Shown here one piece after another: positions 18,944 through 26,245 of a stretch of 32,872 nt of DNA (position 1 is its first letter; every line of letters begins with the position of its first letter). The DNA is from an uncultured Pleomorphomonas sp. GTDB lineage: Bacteria > Pseudomonadota > Alphaproteobacteria > Rhizobiales > Pleomorphomonadaceae. The stretch spans positions 1 to 32,872 of the forward strand of contig CALMMQ010000037.1 in assembly GCA_937868725.1 (NCBI GenBank), given 5' to 3'. The notes under the pieces are model-generated. The model ran no database searches. It had not been told where the DNA came from and was given only the letters and a program-made list of their open reading frames with translations. Both the position numbers and the translations under genes were made by a program.

Positions 18944-19596
18944 TCGCTGTCTCTCAGTGCTTTGATATTGCGCTTGTAATCGTCCGGCGTACCGCCCTTG
19001 AACACCGAAGTGCCGGCCACCAGCACACTGGCGCCCGCCTCGGCCAGCAGCCGGACGTTGGCCGTCGACACGCCGCCGTCGATCTCGATGTCGATGGGAC
19101 GGTTGCCCACCAGCGCCTTGACCTTGCGCAGCTTGTCGACCACCGCGGTGATGAACGCCTGGCCGCCGAAGCCGGGATTGACCGTCATCAGCAGGATGAG
19201 GTCGACCTCGTCCAGCAGGTACTGCAGGCTGCCGATGTCGGTGCCGGGGTTGACCACCACGCCCGACTTCTTGCCAAGCGAGCGGATGAGCTGCAGCGAC
19301 CGGTGCACGTGGGCGCCGGCCTCGACGTGGACGGAGATGAGATCGGCGCCGGCATCGGCGAAGGCCGGAATGAACGGATCGGCCGGCTCGATCATCAGGT
19401 GAACGTCGAACAGGCACTTGGTGTGCGGCCGCAGCGCCTTGATGATCGGCGGCCCCAGCGTGATATTGGGCACAAAGTGCCCGTCCATGACGTCAACGTG
19501 AATCCAGTCGGCGCCGGCGGCGTCGACGGCCCGGATTTCTTCGCCAAGACGCGAAAAATCCGCCGACAGAATGGAAGGCGCGATGAGTACGGACAT
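18940..19596 (-). CDS. rpe: Ribulose-phosphate 3-epimerase
   Basis: This 218-residue TIM-barrel enzyme interconverts ribulose-5-phosphate and xylulose-5-phosphate in the pentose-phosphate and Calvin cycles. It starts IAPSILSADFSRLGEE. The metal and catalytic segments are visible as WIHVDVMDGHFVPNITLGP (residues about 31-49), FDVHLMIEPADPF, LLMTVNPGFGGQAF and IDIEIDGGVSTAN. I start at the ATG at 19596, next to the family's usual N-terminus; an in-frame TTG nine codons upstream is the alternative. A terminator-like hairpin lies about 29 bases upstream of this start, which is unusual. It is the first gene of rpe-gph-cbbY. Confidence 0.95.
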   Translation of the reverse strand: MSVLIAPSILSADFSRLGEEIRAVDAAGADWIHVDVMDGHFVPNITLGPPIIKALRPHTKCLFDVHLMIEPADPFIPAFADAGADLISVHVEAGAHVHRSLQLIRSLGKKSGVVVNPGTDIGSLQYLLDEVDLILLMTVNPGFGGQAFITAVVDKLRKVKALVGNRPIDIEIDGGVSTANVRLLAEAGASVLVAGTSVFKGGTPDDYKRNIKALRDSE

Positions 19597-19621
19597 GTCG
19601 ATCTCGCTGTCGTTGTTCGTC

Positions 19622-19654
19622 AAAAGCGCGCCGTGGCCCGAAGTCGCGGCGCGC
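19622..19654 (-). terminator. Terminator-like hairpin just upstream of rpe
   Basis: GCGCGCCG (19626-19633) pairs with CGGCGCGC (19647-19654) as an 8-bp all-GC stem with a 13-nt loop. On the minus strand it is followed by TTTTG. It ends about 29 bases before the rpe ATG. It could terminate transcription coming from the yjhX-like gene, or act as an attenuator in the rpe leader. A second small hairpin (GGCTTT/AAAGCC) lies next to it at about 19661-19680. Confidence 0.6.
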
Positions 19655-19756
19655 GTCTGTCGGCTTTCTTAAATCAAAGCCCGGCCCGGCGCCACGGAAG
19701 AGTGCATGGGGGGCACGGCTGCCGTGGCACCGGCGCGGGGGGGTCGTCGGCCGGCC

Positions 19757-20014
19757 TCAGCGGTTGTCCGGCTGGGCACGAACCAACTGGAGACCGCGTT
19801 CGGTGATGCGGTAGGGCTGGCCAGCCCGCGAGGCGATGACCCGCTTGCGCTTGAGCTTGCCAAACAGCCGCGCGTCGACACCGGGATAGAGCCAGCCGTC
19901 GCGCGTGTAACACTCGAAGCCGGCGACCTCGCCGATATCGGTCTTGAGAAGGTGAATACTGCCGCCCTGCGCCAGCAGGTGCAGGATGCGCTGTTCGGCG
20001 CGTGAGATGTCCAT
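19757..20014 (-). CDS. YjhX-family (UPF0386) small protein
   Basis: This 85-residue protein has the same length as E. coli YjhX and the same architecture. The N-terminus is SRAEQRILHLLAQGG, the middle ECYTRDGWLYPGVDARLFGKLKRK, and the end GQPYRITERGLQLVRAQPDNR, close to the family's GQPYRIN...VRAQLDNR ending. YjhX (TopAI) of E. coli inhibits topoisomerase I and is countered by YjhQ, an acetyltransferase-like antitoxin encoded next to it. No such partner is adjacent here, so a toxin role cannot be assumed; a winged-helix-like DNA-binding role is also possible. I start at the ATG at 20014, which matches the family N-terminus. Confidence 0.85.
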   Translation of the reverse strand: MDISRAEQRILHLLAQGGSIHLLKTDIGEVAGFECYTRDGWLYPGVDARLFGKLKRKRVIASRAGQPYRITERGLQLVRAQPDNR

Positions 20015-20248
20015 GATGTCTGAAGGTCCGGTAGCAGCGCCGCATTCAGGCGCGACAAAACGGTCCGACGCCACGAGTGGCCGCCGGGGCTCGCTTCTTC
20101 AGGGCCCGTTCCGCTGGCATTTGCCGTCGGCCGGGCCGTTACCGGGATTCAGACTGACGTGACATCCACGCTCCATTGATGCCGCCGAATTTGGCCCCTC
20201 CGGCATCCGCCGTCAAGCCCGCTGCCGGCCGCTTCGCCCGACAGCGGC

Positions 20249-20280
20249 TTGACCACACGCACCCATGGCTTGACTATAGG
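20249..20280 (+). promoter_or_regulatory. Weak candidate promoter for homospermidine synthase
   Basis: TTGACC at 20249-20254 and CTATAG at 20274-20279 resemble alphaproteobacterial -35 and -10 elements, but the 19-bp spacing is outside the usual 17-18. Transcription from here would give a leader of about 140 nt ending in the hairpin at 20390-20406. Confidence 0.3.
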
Positions 20281-20389
20281 GGGCCCGGTCCGCTTAATGG
20301 CGCCCGCGAACACGGCTTCATGGGCACAGGCGCCGCCGACAGATTCGCTGTTCCCCCTTCCCGTTGACCTGAAAGACGCGGAGACCACG

Positions 20390-20412
20390 CGACGCCCGGG
20401 GCGTCGTTTCTT
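20390..20412 (+). terminator. Attenuator-like hairpin abutting the hss ribosome-binding site
   Basis: CGACGCCC and GGGCGTCG (20390-20406) are perfectly complementary around one base, realistically a 5-6 bp stem with a small GC-rich loop. They are followed at once by TTTCTT and then the GAGGAG ribosome-binding site (20413-20418). The arrangement resembles an intrinsic terminator placed inside the leader. Confidence 0.5.
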
Positions 20413-20424
20413 GAGGAGAATTGA

Positions 20425-21858
20425 ATGAACGCATGGACCGTGCATGGCACGATTTCCGGTCCCGTCGTGATGATCGGCTTCGGCTCGATTGGCCGTGGCA
20501 CCTTACCGCTCATCGAACGGCATCTCGAATTCGACCGATCACGGTTCATCGTCGTCGATCCCAGTGATGCTGGCGCGCCGCTCCTGGCCGAGCACGGCAT
20601 CCGCTTCGTCAAGGCCGCCGTCACCCGCGACAACTACCGCGAACTGCTGACGCCGCTGCTCACCGAGGGCGGCGGTCAGGGCTTCTGCGTCAACCTGTCG
20701 GTCGACGCCGGCTCGCTCGACATCATGAAGCTTTGCCGCGAGCTTGGCGCCCTCTACGTCGACACCGTCGTCGAGCCCTGGCAGGGCTTCTATTTCGACA
20801 AGACCCGCGATGCCAGCCTGCGCACCAACTACGCCCTGCGCGAAGAGGTCAAGGCCGAACGCCGCGCCCATCCCGGCGGCACCACCGCCGTGTCGTGTTG
20901 CGGCGCCAACCCCGGCATGGTCAGCTGGTTCGTCAAGGTGGCGCTGCTCGATCTCGCCCGCGACCTCGGCATCGAGCACAGCAAGCCGGCCGGCCGCGAC
21001 GACTGGGCGGCGCTGATGGCCCGGGTCGGCGTCAAGGGCATCCACATCGCCGAGCGCGACACCCAGCGCACCATGATTCCCCACGAGATGGGCGTGTTCC
21101 GCAATACCTGGTCGGTGGATGGGTTCATCTCCGAAGGCTTGCAGCCGGCCGAACTCGGCTGGGGCAGCCACGAGACCTGGGAGCCGGCCACCGCCCGCCA
21201 TCACGCCGCCGGCTGCCAGGCCGCCATCTACCTGCTGCAGCCCGGCGCCAACACCCGCGTGCGCACCTGGTGCCCGACGCCCGGCCCGCAATACGGCCTG
21301 CTGGTCACCCACAACGAGGCCATTTCGATCGCCGACTATTACACCGTCGGCACCGGTGCCAAACCGCAATACCGTCCGACCTGCCACTATGCCTATCATC
21401 CGGCCAACGTCGCCGTGCTGTCGCTCTACGAAATGTTCGGCCGCGACGGCGAGGCGCAGTCGCAGAGCGAAGTGATCGGTGAGAAGGACATCTTCGACGG
21501 TGGTGACGAGCTCGGCGTGCTGCTCTACGGCCACGCCCGCAATGCCTACTGGTACGGCTCGCAGCTGACCATCGAGGACGCCCGTCGCCTCGCCCCCTAC
21601 CAGAACGCCACCGGTCTGCAGGTGTCGTCGGCGGTGCTGGCCGGCATGGTCTGGGCGCTCGAAAACCCCGAGGCCGGCATCGTCGAGGCCGACGAGATGG
21701 ACCACGAACGCTGCCTCGCCGTGCAGATGCCCTACCTCGGACCGGTCAAGGGCTACTACACCGACTGGACGCCGCTCACCGGCCGCCCCGGCTTCTTCCC
21801 CGAGGATATCGATAGCGACAATCCCTGGAGCTTCCGCAACATCCTGGTCCGCGGCTGA
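20425..21858 (+). CDS. hss: Homospermidine synthase
   Basis: This 477-residue NAD-dependent enzyme makes sym-homospermidine from putrescine (two putrescines, or putrescine plus spermidine), a common polyamine of Hyphomicrobiales. The N-terminal Rossmann fold is VVMIGFGSIGRGTLPLIERH (GxGxxG at about residues 19-24). Conserved catalytic-domain segments include DTVVEPWQGFYFD, CCGANPGMVSWFVK and HNEAISIADYYTVG. The length equals that I recall for the Blastochloris viridis enzyme. GAGGAG six bases upstream fixes the start. A hairpin with a T-run abuts this site, hinting at leader control. It ends three bases from the convergent radical SAM gene. Confidence 0.95.
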   Translation: MNAWTVHGTISGPVVMIGFGSIGRGTLPLIERHLEFDRSRFIVVDPSDAGAPLLAEHGIRFVKAAVTRDNYRELLTPLLTEGGGQGFCVNLSVDAGSLDIMKLCRELGALYVDTVVEPWQGFYFDKTRDASLRTNYALREEVKAERRAHPGGTTAVSCCGANPGMVSWFVKVALLDLARDLGIEHSKPAGRDDWAALMARVGVKGIHIAERDTQRTMIPHEMGVFRNTWSVDGFISEGLQPAELGWGSHETWEPATARHHAAGCQAAIYLLQPGANTRVRTWCPTPGPQYGLLVTHNEAISIADYYTVGTGAKPQYRPTCHYAYHPANVAVLSLYEMFGRDGEAQSQSEVIGEKDIFDGGDELGVLLYGHARNAYWYGSQLTIEDARRLAPYQNATGLQVSSAVLAGMVWALENPEAGIVEADEMDHERCLAVQMPYLGPVKGYYTDWTPLTGRPGFFPEDIDSDNPWSFRNILVRG

Positions 21859-21861
21859 GCC

Positions 21862-22989
21862 TCAGCCCTTCCACAGCATCACCGACCGATCCCCGGGGCG
21901 ATCCATCGCCTCGGGGAAGTCGGGATAGACGAAGCGCTGACCCTGCCGCTCGAAAGTGACGCGGTCGGCGGCGTGGTCCCAGGCGACAATGTGCTCGCCC
22001 CGCACCTTGCCGATCGGACTGTCTAGTGTGAAGCGCACGGCGTTGATCCAGCCGGGCGTCGTCGTCGTCAGCTCGTCCTCGAGCGCCAGGAAACGCTTGA
22101 GCGACAGCCGCCAGGGCGCCGAATAGCGGATCGGCTCCGGCATGTAGATGGAAAGCGTGCGCACGCGCGCCTCGTCCAGCGTCTCGATGAGGCGGGCGAT
22201 GACGTCGACATGATCGTTGACCCCGCGCAGCAGCGGGAAGTGATTGTAGAGGCGCAGGCCGGCGGCATCGAGCCGGCCGAGCACGTCGCGGATGTCGGCG
22301 CAGATCTCGTAAGGGTGGGCGAAGTGCAGCACCAGCCGCACCCTGGCCCGGGCCAGCAGCGCGATCTTGGCCGGATCGGCGAACGTCTTGGGGGCATAGG
22401 TCAGCGCCCGCGTGTGGATGCGGATCGACCGCAGCTGCGGCAGCGCCCGCAGGCGGTCGAGCAGCACCTCGAGGTCGCGATAGGGCAGCGTCATCGGGTC
22501 GCCGCCCGACAACAGCACCTCGGTCACGCGCGGCTGGCTCTCGACATAGGCGACGAGCTTGTCGAGTTCGCTGCCGACGCTGGTGCGGCCACCGGCGTGC
22601 GCCTCGGACAGCACATCCTGGCGGAAGCAGTACTGGCAGTGCCCGGCGCAGGTCGAGGTCGGCATGAACAGCACGCGGTCGGGATACTTGTGGATGATCG
22701 TCCGCGAGCCGGTCACCGGCATGTTGGAGCGATCGTCGACCCAGTCCGGCACCTCGCCGCCAGCATCAAGGGCGAGGCGCTCGCGCGGCGGTCGCACCAT
22801 GCGGTGCAACGGCCCCTCGGTGTGGCCGAGGACCCGGACTTCCTCGTCAACCTTGGCGGCGAAGAACGCCGGCACCTTGATCGGCAGCAGCCGCTCGCGG
22901 GCCGCCAGCGCGTCGTAGCGGCCGTCGAGCCCGGCCTGCTCGGCCAGAGTGGTGCGCCCGGCGGCCGGCGCTTGCCGCAACGCGCTCAT
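21862..22989 (-). CDS. KamA/EpmB-family radical SAM aminomutase-like protein
   Basis: This 375-residue protein resembles lysine 2,3-aminomutase. The radical SAM cluster motif CxxxCxxC is CAGHCQYC, preceded by HKYPDRVLFMPTST. SAM-binding VLLSGGDPMTL and the HFAHPYEI segment follow. Near the C-terminus LDSPIGKVRGEHIV is a plausible PLP-lysine region (Lys in GKV). Canonical KamA has an Asp in the PYYIYQCD segment that holds the substrate amine; here the matching stretch reads LSIYMPEPIRYS and lacks it, and the Gly-rich loop before the PLP lysine is shortened. It could be an EpmB-like enzyme acting on EF-P lysine, or act on another substrate. Its start overlaps the WD40 gene stop (TGATG). Confidence 0.8.
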   Translation of the reverse strand: MSALRQAPAAGRTTLAEQAGLDGRYDALAARERLLPIKVPAFFAAKVDEEVRVLGHTEGPLHRMVRPPRERLALDAGGEVPDWVDDRSNMPVTGSRTIIHKYPDRVLFMPTSTCAGHCQYCFRQDVLSEAHAGGRTSVGSELDKLVAYVESQPRVTEVLLSGGDPMTLPYRDLEVLLDRLRALPQLRSIRIHTRALTYAPKTFADPAKIALLARARVRLVLHFAHPYEICADIRDVLGRLDAAGLRLYNHFPLLRGVNDHVDVIARLIETLDEARVRTLSIYMPEPIRYSAPWRLSLKRFLALEDELTTTTPGWINAVRFTLDSPIGKVRGEHIVAWDHAADRVTFERQGQRFVYPDFPEAMDRPGDRSVMLWKG

Positions 22990-23960
22990 CAGCGCGTCAG
23001 GTCCACGACGCCGGCCGAACCGTCCTCGCAGCCGAAGGCCAGCTCGAAACCATCGGCGCTCCAGGCCATGGCCGACAGCGGCGAACCGCCGGGCCGGCGC
23101 AGCAGCACTTCCTCACGATCGGCCAGGCGCGACAGCAGGATCATGCCGTCGTCATAGCCGAGCGCCACGATCTCCTCGCTGGGATGGCAGGCAACGCGCG
23201 TCACCATTTCCTTGCGGCCGCCGAGCTCCAGCGGCGCCCGGCCCATCGGCCCGTCCTTGTAGTGGAACGGCCAGCAGACGGCGACGCCGGCGCCGGAGGA
23301 GGCCAGGAAGCGCCCCTTGACCGACCACGACAGCGACTTCACCTTGGCCGGATAGCCGCTCATGCGCATGTGCTGGCCATCCTTGACGCGCCAGCCGTGC
23401 AGCGCCATCTCCTGCATGCTGGTGACGACGTTGGCACCGTCCGGCGACACCGTGACGCCGATGTGCATGCCCTTCCACTCGAGTTCCTGCGGTGGCGCCA
23501 CCGTGCCGGGAAACCACAGGCCGATGCCATCGTAGCCGGCGATGGCGACACGGAACCCCTTGGGAAACAGCGTGACGCCACCGACGGCACGCGGCCGGGT
23601 CAGTTCATGTTCCTTGCCGGCCGCATCGATGGCCCATACCGTGCGCCCGGAGGCGAAGGCCAGCGTTCCGCCCGGACCGGTAGCCAACAGATCGATCCAC
23701 TTGCGCCCCTTGTCGGCCAGTACGGTCGTCACGCCGTCGGTGGTGGTCCGCACCACCTTGCCGTCATCGCCGCCCGACAGCAGCGCCTTGCCGTCAACCG
23801 TCGGCTGGGCGACCAGCAGGCCGGTGGCGTGGGCCTCGACCGTACGGCCGACGGTGCCGAGCACCACCTTGCCGTCGCCGGTGGAGAAGGTCGGCACGTT
23901 GCCGAGAAAGCTGGCCGACACGACATAGCCGGAAAGGGTGAGAGGTATCGTCGTGGGCAA
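22989..23960 (-). CDS. WD40-repeat protein
   Basis: This 323-residue protein is predicted to be a seven-bladed beta propeller. WD40-like blades are recognisable from repeated patterns such as LLSGGDDGKVVRTTTDG, VTVSPDGANVVTS, SLSWSVKGRFLASSGAGVAVCW, VACHPSEEIVALGYDDGMILLSRL and MAWSADGFELAFGCEDGSAGVVDL. There is no signal peptide, so it is likely cytosolic. I recall close homologues lying next to COG0523/CobW GTPases in alphaproteobacteria, and here the GTPase gene is one gene upstream. Its stop overlaps the KamA-like start. It is probably a scaffold; its partner is not known. Confidence 0.87.
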   Translation of the reverse strand: MPTTIPLTLSGYVVSASFLGNVPTFSTGDGKVVLGTVGRTVEAHATGLLVAQPTVDGKALLSGGDDGKVVRTTTDGVTTVLADKGRKWIDLLATGPGGTLAFASGRTVWAIDAAGKEHELTRPRAVGGVTLFPKGFRVAIAGYDGIGLWFPGTVAPPQELEWKGMHIGVTVSPDGANVVTSMQEMALHGWRVKDGQHMRMSGYPAKVKSLSWSVKGRFLASSGAGVAVCWPFHYKDGPMGRAPLELGGRKEMVTRVACHPSEEIVALGYDDGMILLSRLADREEVLLRRPGGSPLSAMAWSADGFELAFGCEDGSAGVVDLTR

Positions 23961-23972
23961 GGCTCGATCTTC

Positions 23973-24314
23973 CTACAGGTTCATGGTTTCGATGTGAGGC
24001 GCCGGCACGACCTCGACTCGCTGCGGTTTGGGCGTCACATTCAGCCGTCTGAGTTCTTGCCAGATGCGATAGCAGAATTCGATCAGAATCGCTGTCGCAA
24101 AGAAATAGGCCGAATACGCCAGATGTCGGACCACATCGGCAATGATCAATGCTGTTGCGTCGTCGCTCAGCAGCTTGGACGCCATGTCCCGCTGCGCAGC
24201 AAACAAGCCGTTCTTGTCGAGCGCCACCTTGAAGTTGACGATGTTTTCAAAAATCGAACCGCAGCCTGCGATTATCATCACCTTCGTCATCAAATGCATT
24301 TCGGAGAACGTCAC
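23973..24314 (-). CDS. Small membrane protein of unknown function
   Basis: This 113-residue hypothetical protein has two hydrophobic stretches likely to span the membrane (around MTKVMIIAGCGSIFENI and HLAYSAYFFATAILIEFCY) and a basic, proline-containing C-terminal tail. I do not recognise a family. I chose the GTG at 24314 because GGAGG sits five bases before it. The frame is open further up to 24383, but that part would run through a 41-bp palindrome. Its codons are clearly AT-richer than the neighbours, suggesting later acquisition. It separates the CobW GTPase gene from the WD40 gene by about 340 bp while keeping the same strand. Confidence 0.6.
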   Translation of the reverse strand: MTFSEMHLMTKVMIIAGCGSIFENIVNFKVALDKNGLFAAQRDMASKLLSDDATALIIADVVRHLAYSAYFFATAILIEFCYRIWQELRRLNVTPKPQRVEVVPAPHIETMNL

Positions 24315-24330
24315 GGTTTCCTCCACCTGA

Positions 24331-24371
24331 ATATTCGCTTCGGTCCCAATCCATTGGGATGAAGCGAATAT
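24331..24371. repeat. 41-bp imperfect palindrome after the CobW GTPase gene
   Basis: ATATTCGCTTC (24331-24341) pairs with GAAGCGAATAT (24361-24371), and inside it TCCCAAT (24344-24350) pairs with ATTGGGA (24353-24359). This gives 18 bp of stem with a 2/1 internal bulge and a tiny loop. No T-run follows on the minus strand, so it is not a standard terminator. It is AT-rich and lies 25 bp past the GTPase stop. Confidence 0.75.
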
Positions 24372-24395
24372 ATAGAGAAACACCGTTGACCGCCA

Positions 24396-25472
24396 TCAAG
24401 CCGCGCAGGACTTGAACCCCGCCTCGAGCGCCGCCTTGTCGAGATGGCGGCCGATGAACACCAGCCGGCTCTCGCGCGCCTCGCCGTCCTTCCAGGCGCG
24501 CTGCAGGTCGCCTTCGACGATCATGTGCACGCCCTGCACGACGTAGCGCAGCGGCTCGTCGGGAAAGGCGAGGATGCCCTTGAGGCGCAGGATGTTCGGC
24601 CCCTGCGCCTGGGTGATCTCGGAAATCCAGCCGAGGATGGCGTCGGGGTTGAGAATGCCGCCCTTGAGCGACACCGAGGAGATCTCGGTATCGTGGTGGG
24701 TGACGTGACCGTGGTCATGATCATGATCATGATCGTGGTGGTCGTGGTCATGATCGTGATGATGGTGCTCGTGGTCGCAATCGGGACCGCAGACGTGCTC
24801 CTCGCCGGTTTCCGGGTCGAGGAAATGCGGATCGAGCTCCAGCACGCGGTCGAGATCGAACGAGCCGCGATCAAGAATGGCGTCGAGTGCCACCTGCGCC
24901 CGCGTCGTCTTGTGAATGGTGCAATAGGGGTTGAGCTGGCGAATGGTCAGCTCGACCTCGCGCAGTTCGTCCGGACTGACCAGATCGGTCTTGTTGAGAA
25001 TGATGACATCGGCGAAGGCCACCTGATCCTCGGCCTCCGGCGAATCGCCGAGACGCTCGAGGAAGAACTTGGCGTCGACCAGCGTCACCACGGCATCGAG
25101 GCGGGAATACTTGCGCACCTCGTCATCCATGAAGAACGTCTGGGCCACCGGCACCGGATCGGCGAGACCGGTGGTCTCGACCAGAATGGCATCGAAGGCG
25201 CCACGCCGCTTGACCAGGTTTTCGACGACACGGATCAGATCGCCGCGCACCGTGCAGCAGATGCAGCCGTTGTTCATCTCGAAGACTTCCTCGTCGCTCT
25301 CGACGATGAGGTCATTGTCGATGCCGATCTCGCCGAACTCGTTGACGATGACGGCGTAGCGCTTGCCGTGGTCCTCGGTGAGAATGCGGTTGAGCAGCGT
25401 GGTCTTGCCGGCCCCGAGGTAGCCGGTCAGTACGGTCACCGGAATCGCACCGGTCTTGATTGCATCGCTCAT
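24396..25472 (-). CDS. COG0523/CobW-family metal-chaperone GTPase with His-rich loop
   Basis: This 358-residue G3E GTPase is related to YjiA, ZagA and CobW. Walker A is [15 protein letters not shown] (about residues 16-30), the metal-binding CxCC is [12 protein letters not shown], the switch region is ETTGLADP, and the guanine-specificity motif is LNKTDLV. Between the G domain and the C-terminal CobW domain lies a dense His/Asp stretch, starting with a CGPDCDHEH segment and holding over a dozen HD repeats, typical of members handling zinc, nickel or cobalt. GGAG six bases before the ATG at 25472 sets the start. It diverges from a MarR-family gene; no clear Zur-type palindrome is visible in the promoter region. 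Confidence 0.93.
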   Translation of the reverse strand: MSDAIKTGAIPVTVLTGYLGAGKTTLLNRILTEDHGKRYAVIVNEFGEIGIDNDLIVESDEEVFEMNNGCICCTVRGDLIRVVENLVKRRGAFDAILVETTGLADPVPVAQTFFMDDEVRKYSRLDAVVTLVDAKFFLERLGDSPEAEDQVAFADVIILNKTDLVSPDELREVELTIRQLNPYCTIHKTTRAQVALDAILDRGSFDLDRVLELDPHFLDPETGEEHVCGPDCDHEHHHHDHDHDHHDHDHDHDHGHVTHHDTEISSVSLKGGILNPDAILGWISEITQAQGPNILRLKGILAFPDEPLRYVVQGVHMIVEGDLQRAWKDGEARESRLVFIGRHLDKAALEAGFKSCAA

Positions 25473-25573
25473 CGGGAACTCCACTTAGGAACGGCGCCCG
25501 TGTCCTAGCATGCCGAGGTGTCACATGCACGCCGGCAGACGGCCGCTCGGGAAAAAACGTTCGGCCCCTAAAT

Positions 25574-25614
25574 AAGTGTCATACTTCCATGTGAAAAGAT
25601 GTTCACGGACACTT
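25574..25614. promoter_or_regulatory. Dyad-rich control region between the CobW GTPase and MarR genes
   Basis: AAGTGTC (25574-25580) is inverted as GACACTT (25608-25614), and inside lies GTGAA-AAGATG-TTCAC (25591-25606). The two dyads are not centred on the same point, so they may be separate half-sites. MarR-family regulators bind 16-20 bp dyads near their own promoters, which makes this the best operator candidate. On the minus strand TTCACA lies in a plausible -35 position for the GTPase gene. Confidence 0.45.
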
Positions 25615-25670
25615 GTTTCAGGGGCGAATGGTGTCATTCGTTCAACGTCCGGCGATCGTTGGAGACTGTC

Positions 25671-26198
25671 ATGACGTTCAACCACCGCAAGAGCGTGACC
25701 TACCGTCTGGTGCAGGCAGCGCGCGTGCAACGGACCCGGGCCGCCGTTCACCTGAGCCGCATCGGCCTGCACCCCGGCCAGGAAGCGGTACTGAAGGCGC
25801 TGGCGGACAAGGACGGCCAATCGATGTCCGAGCTGGCCGCCGAACTGGCCGTGCAGCCGCCGACCGTCACCAAGATGATCTCCCGCCTCGGAGCGCAGGG
25901 GCTGTTGACCCGCCAGACCTCATCCTCCGACGGCCGTCTCGCCCGCGTCTTCCTCACCGACATCGGCCGCGAACGGGCCGCCTCCGTCGATCAGGTGTGG
26001 AAGCGCGTCGAAAAGGAAGCGCTGGCCGGCCTCGACGACAAGGAACGCAAGCGCCTCAAGAAGCTGTTGCGCCACATCGAGAAGAACCTCGCTCCGGCAA
26101 CGGCCGTCCACGCCGACGAAGACGACGACGAGCCGGCCGCCGAGACGGCGCCGGCCATCGTCACCGTGCCGCTGTCCTCCGAGGACGGCTCGGACTGA
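25671..26198 (+). CDS. MarR-family transcriptional regulator
   Basis: This 175-residue winged-helix regulator carries the core MarR motif, with recognition helix and wing: MSELAAELAVQPPTVTKMIS, then GLLTRQTSSSDGRLARVFLTDIGRE, about residues 50-105. After a dimerisation helix, the last 30 or so residues form an acidic, Ala/Pro-rich tail (ADEDDDEPAAE...), uncommon for the family. GGAG six bases before the ATG at 25671 fixes the start. It diverges from the CobW-family GTPase gene and may control it; a dyad lies in the shared region. Its signal is unknown. Confidence 0.9.
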   Translation: MTFNHRKSVTYRLVQAARVQRTRAAVHLSRIGLHPGQEAVLKALADKDGQSMSELAAELAVQPPTVTKMISRLGAQGLLTRQTSSSDGRLARVFLTDIGRERAASVDQVWKRVEKEALAGLDDKERKRLKKLLRHIEKNLAPATAVHADEDDDEPAAETAPAIVTVPLSSEDGSD

Positions 26199-26245
26199 AC
26201 GCCGGAGCTGGCACCCCCGGCCCGCGAGCGGCGACGTCACACCTG

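Larger units (their letters stand above)
20015..20424. other. Intergenic region before homospermidine synthase
   Basis: This 410-bp region separates the divergent YjhX-like gene and homospermidine synthase gene. It contains TTGACC (20249-20254) and, downstream, CTATAG (20274-20279), elements of a possible promoter for the synthase although the spacing is long (19 bp). Near the gene lies a hairpin with a short T-run directly before the ribosome-binding site. I see no open frame with coding character and no tRNA-like structure. Confidence 0.5.

Noticed and set aside
24700-24785. Repetitive CATGATCATGATC-like DNA
   Set aside because: It is the coding sequence of the His-Asp metal-binding stretch of the CobW-family GTPase, not a tandem repeat or CRISPR.
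25473-25670. Zur-type operator before the CobW-family GTPase
   Set aside because: No good match to the AT-rich Zur palindrome known from alphaproteobacteria was found; only the MarR-like dyads stand out.
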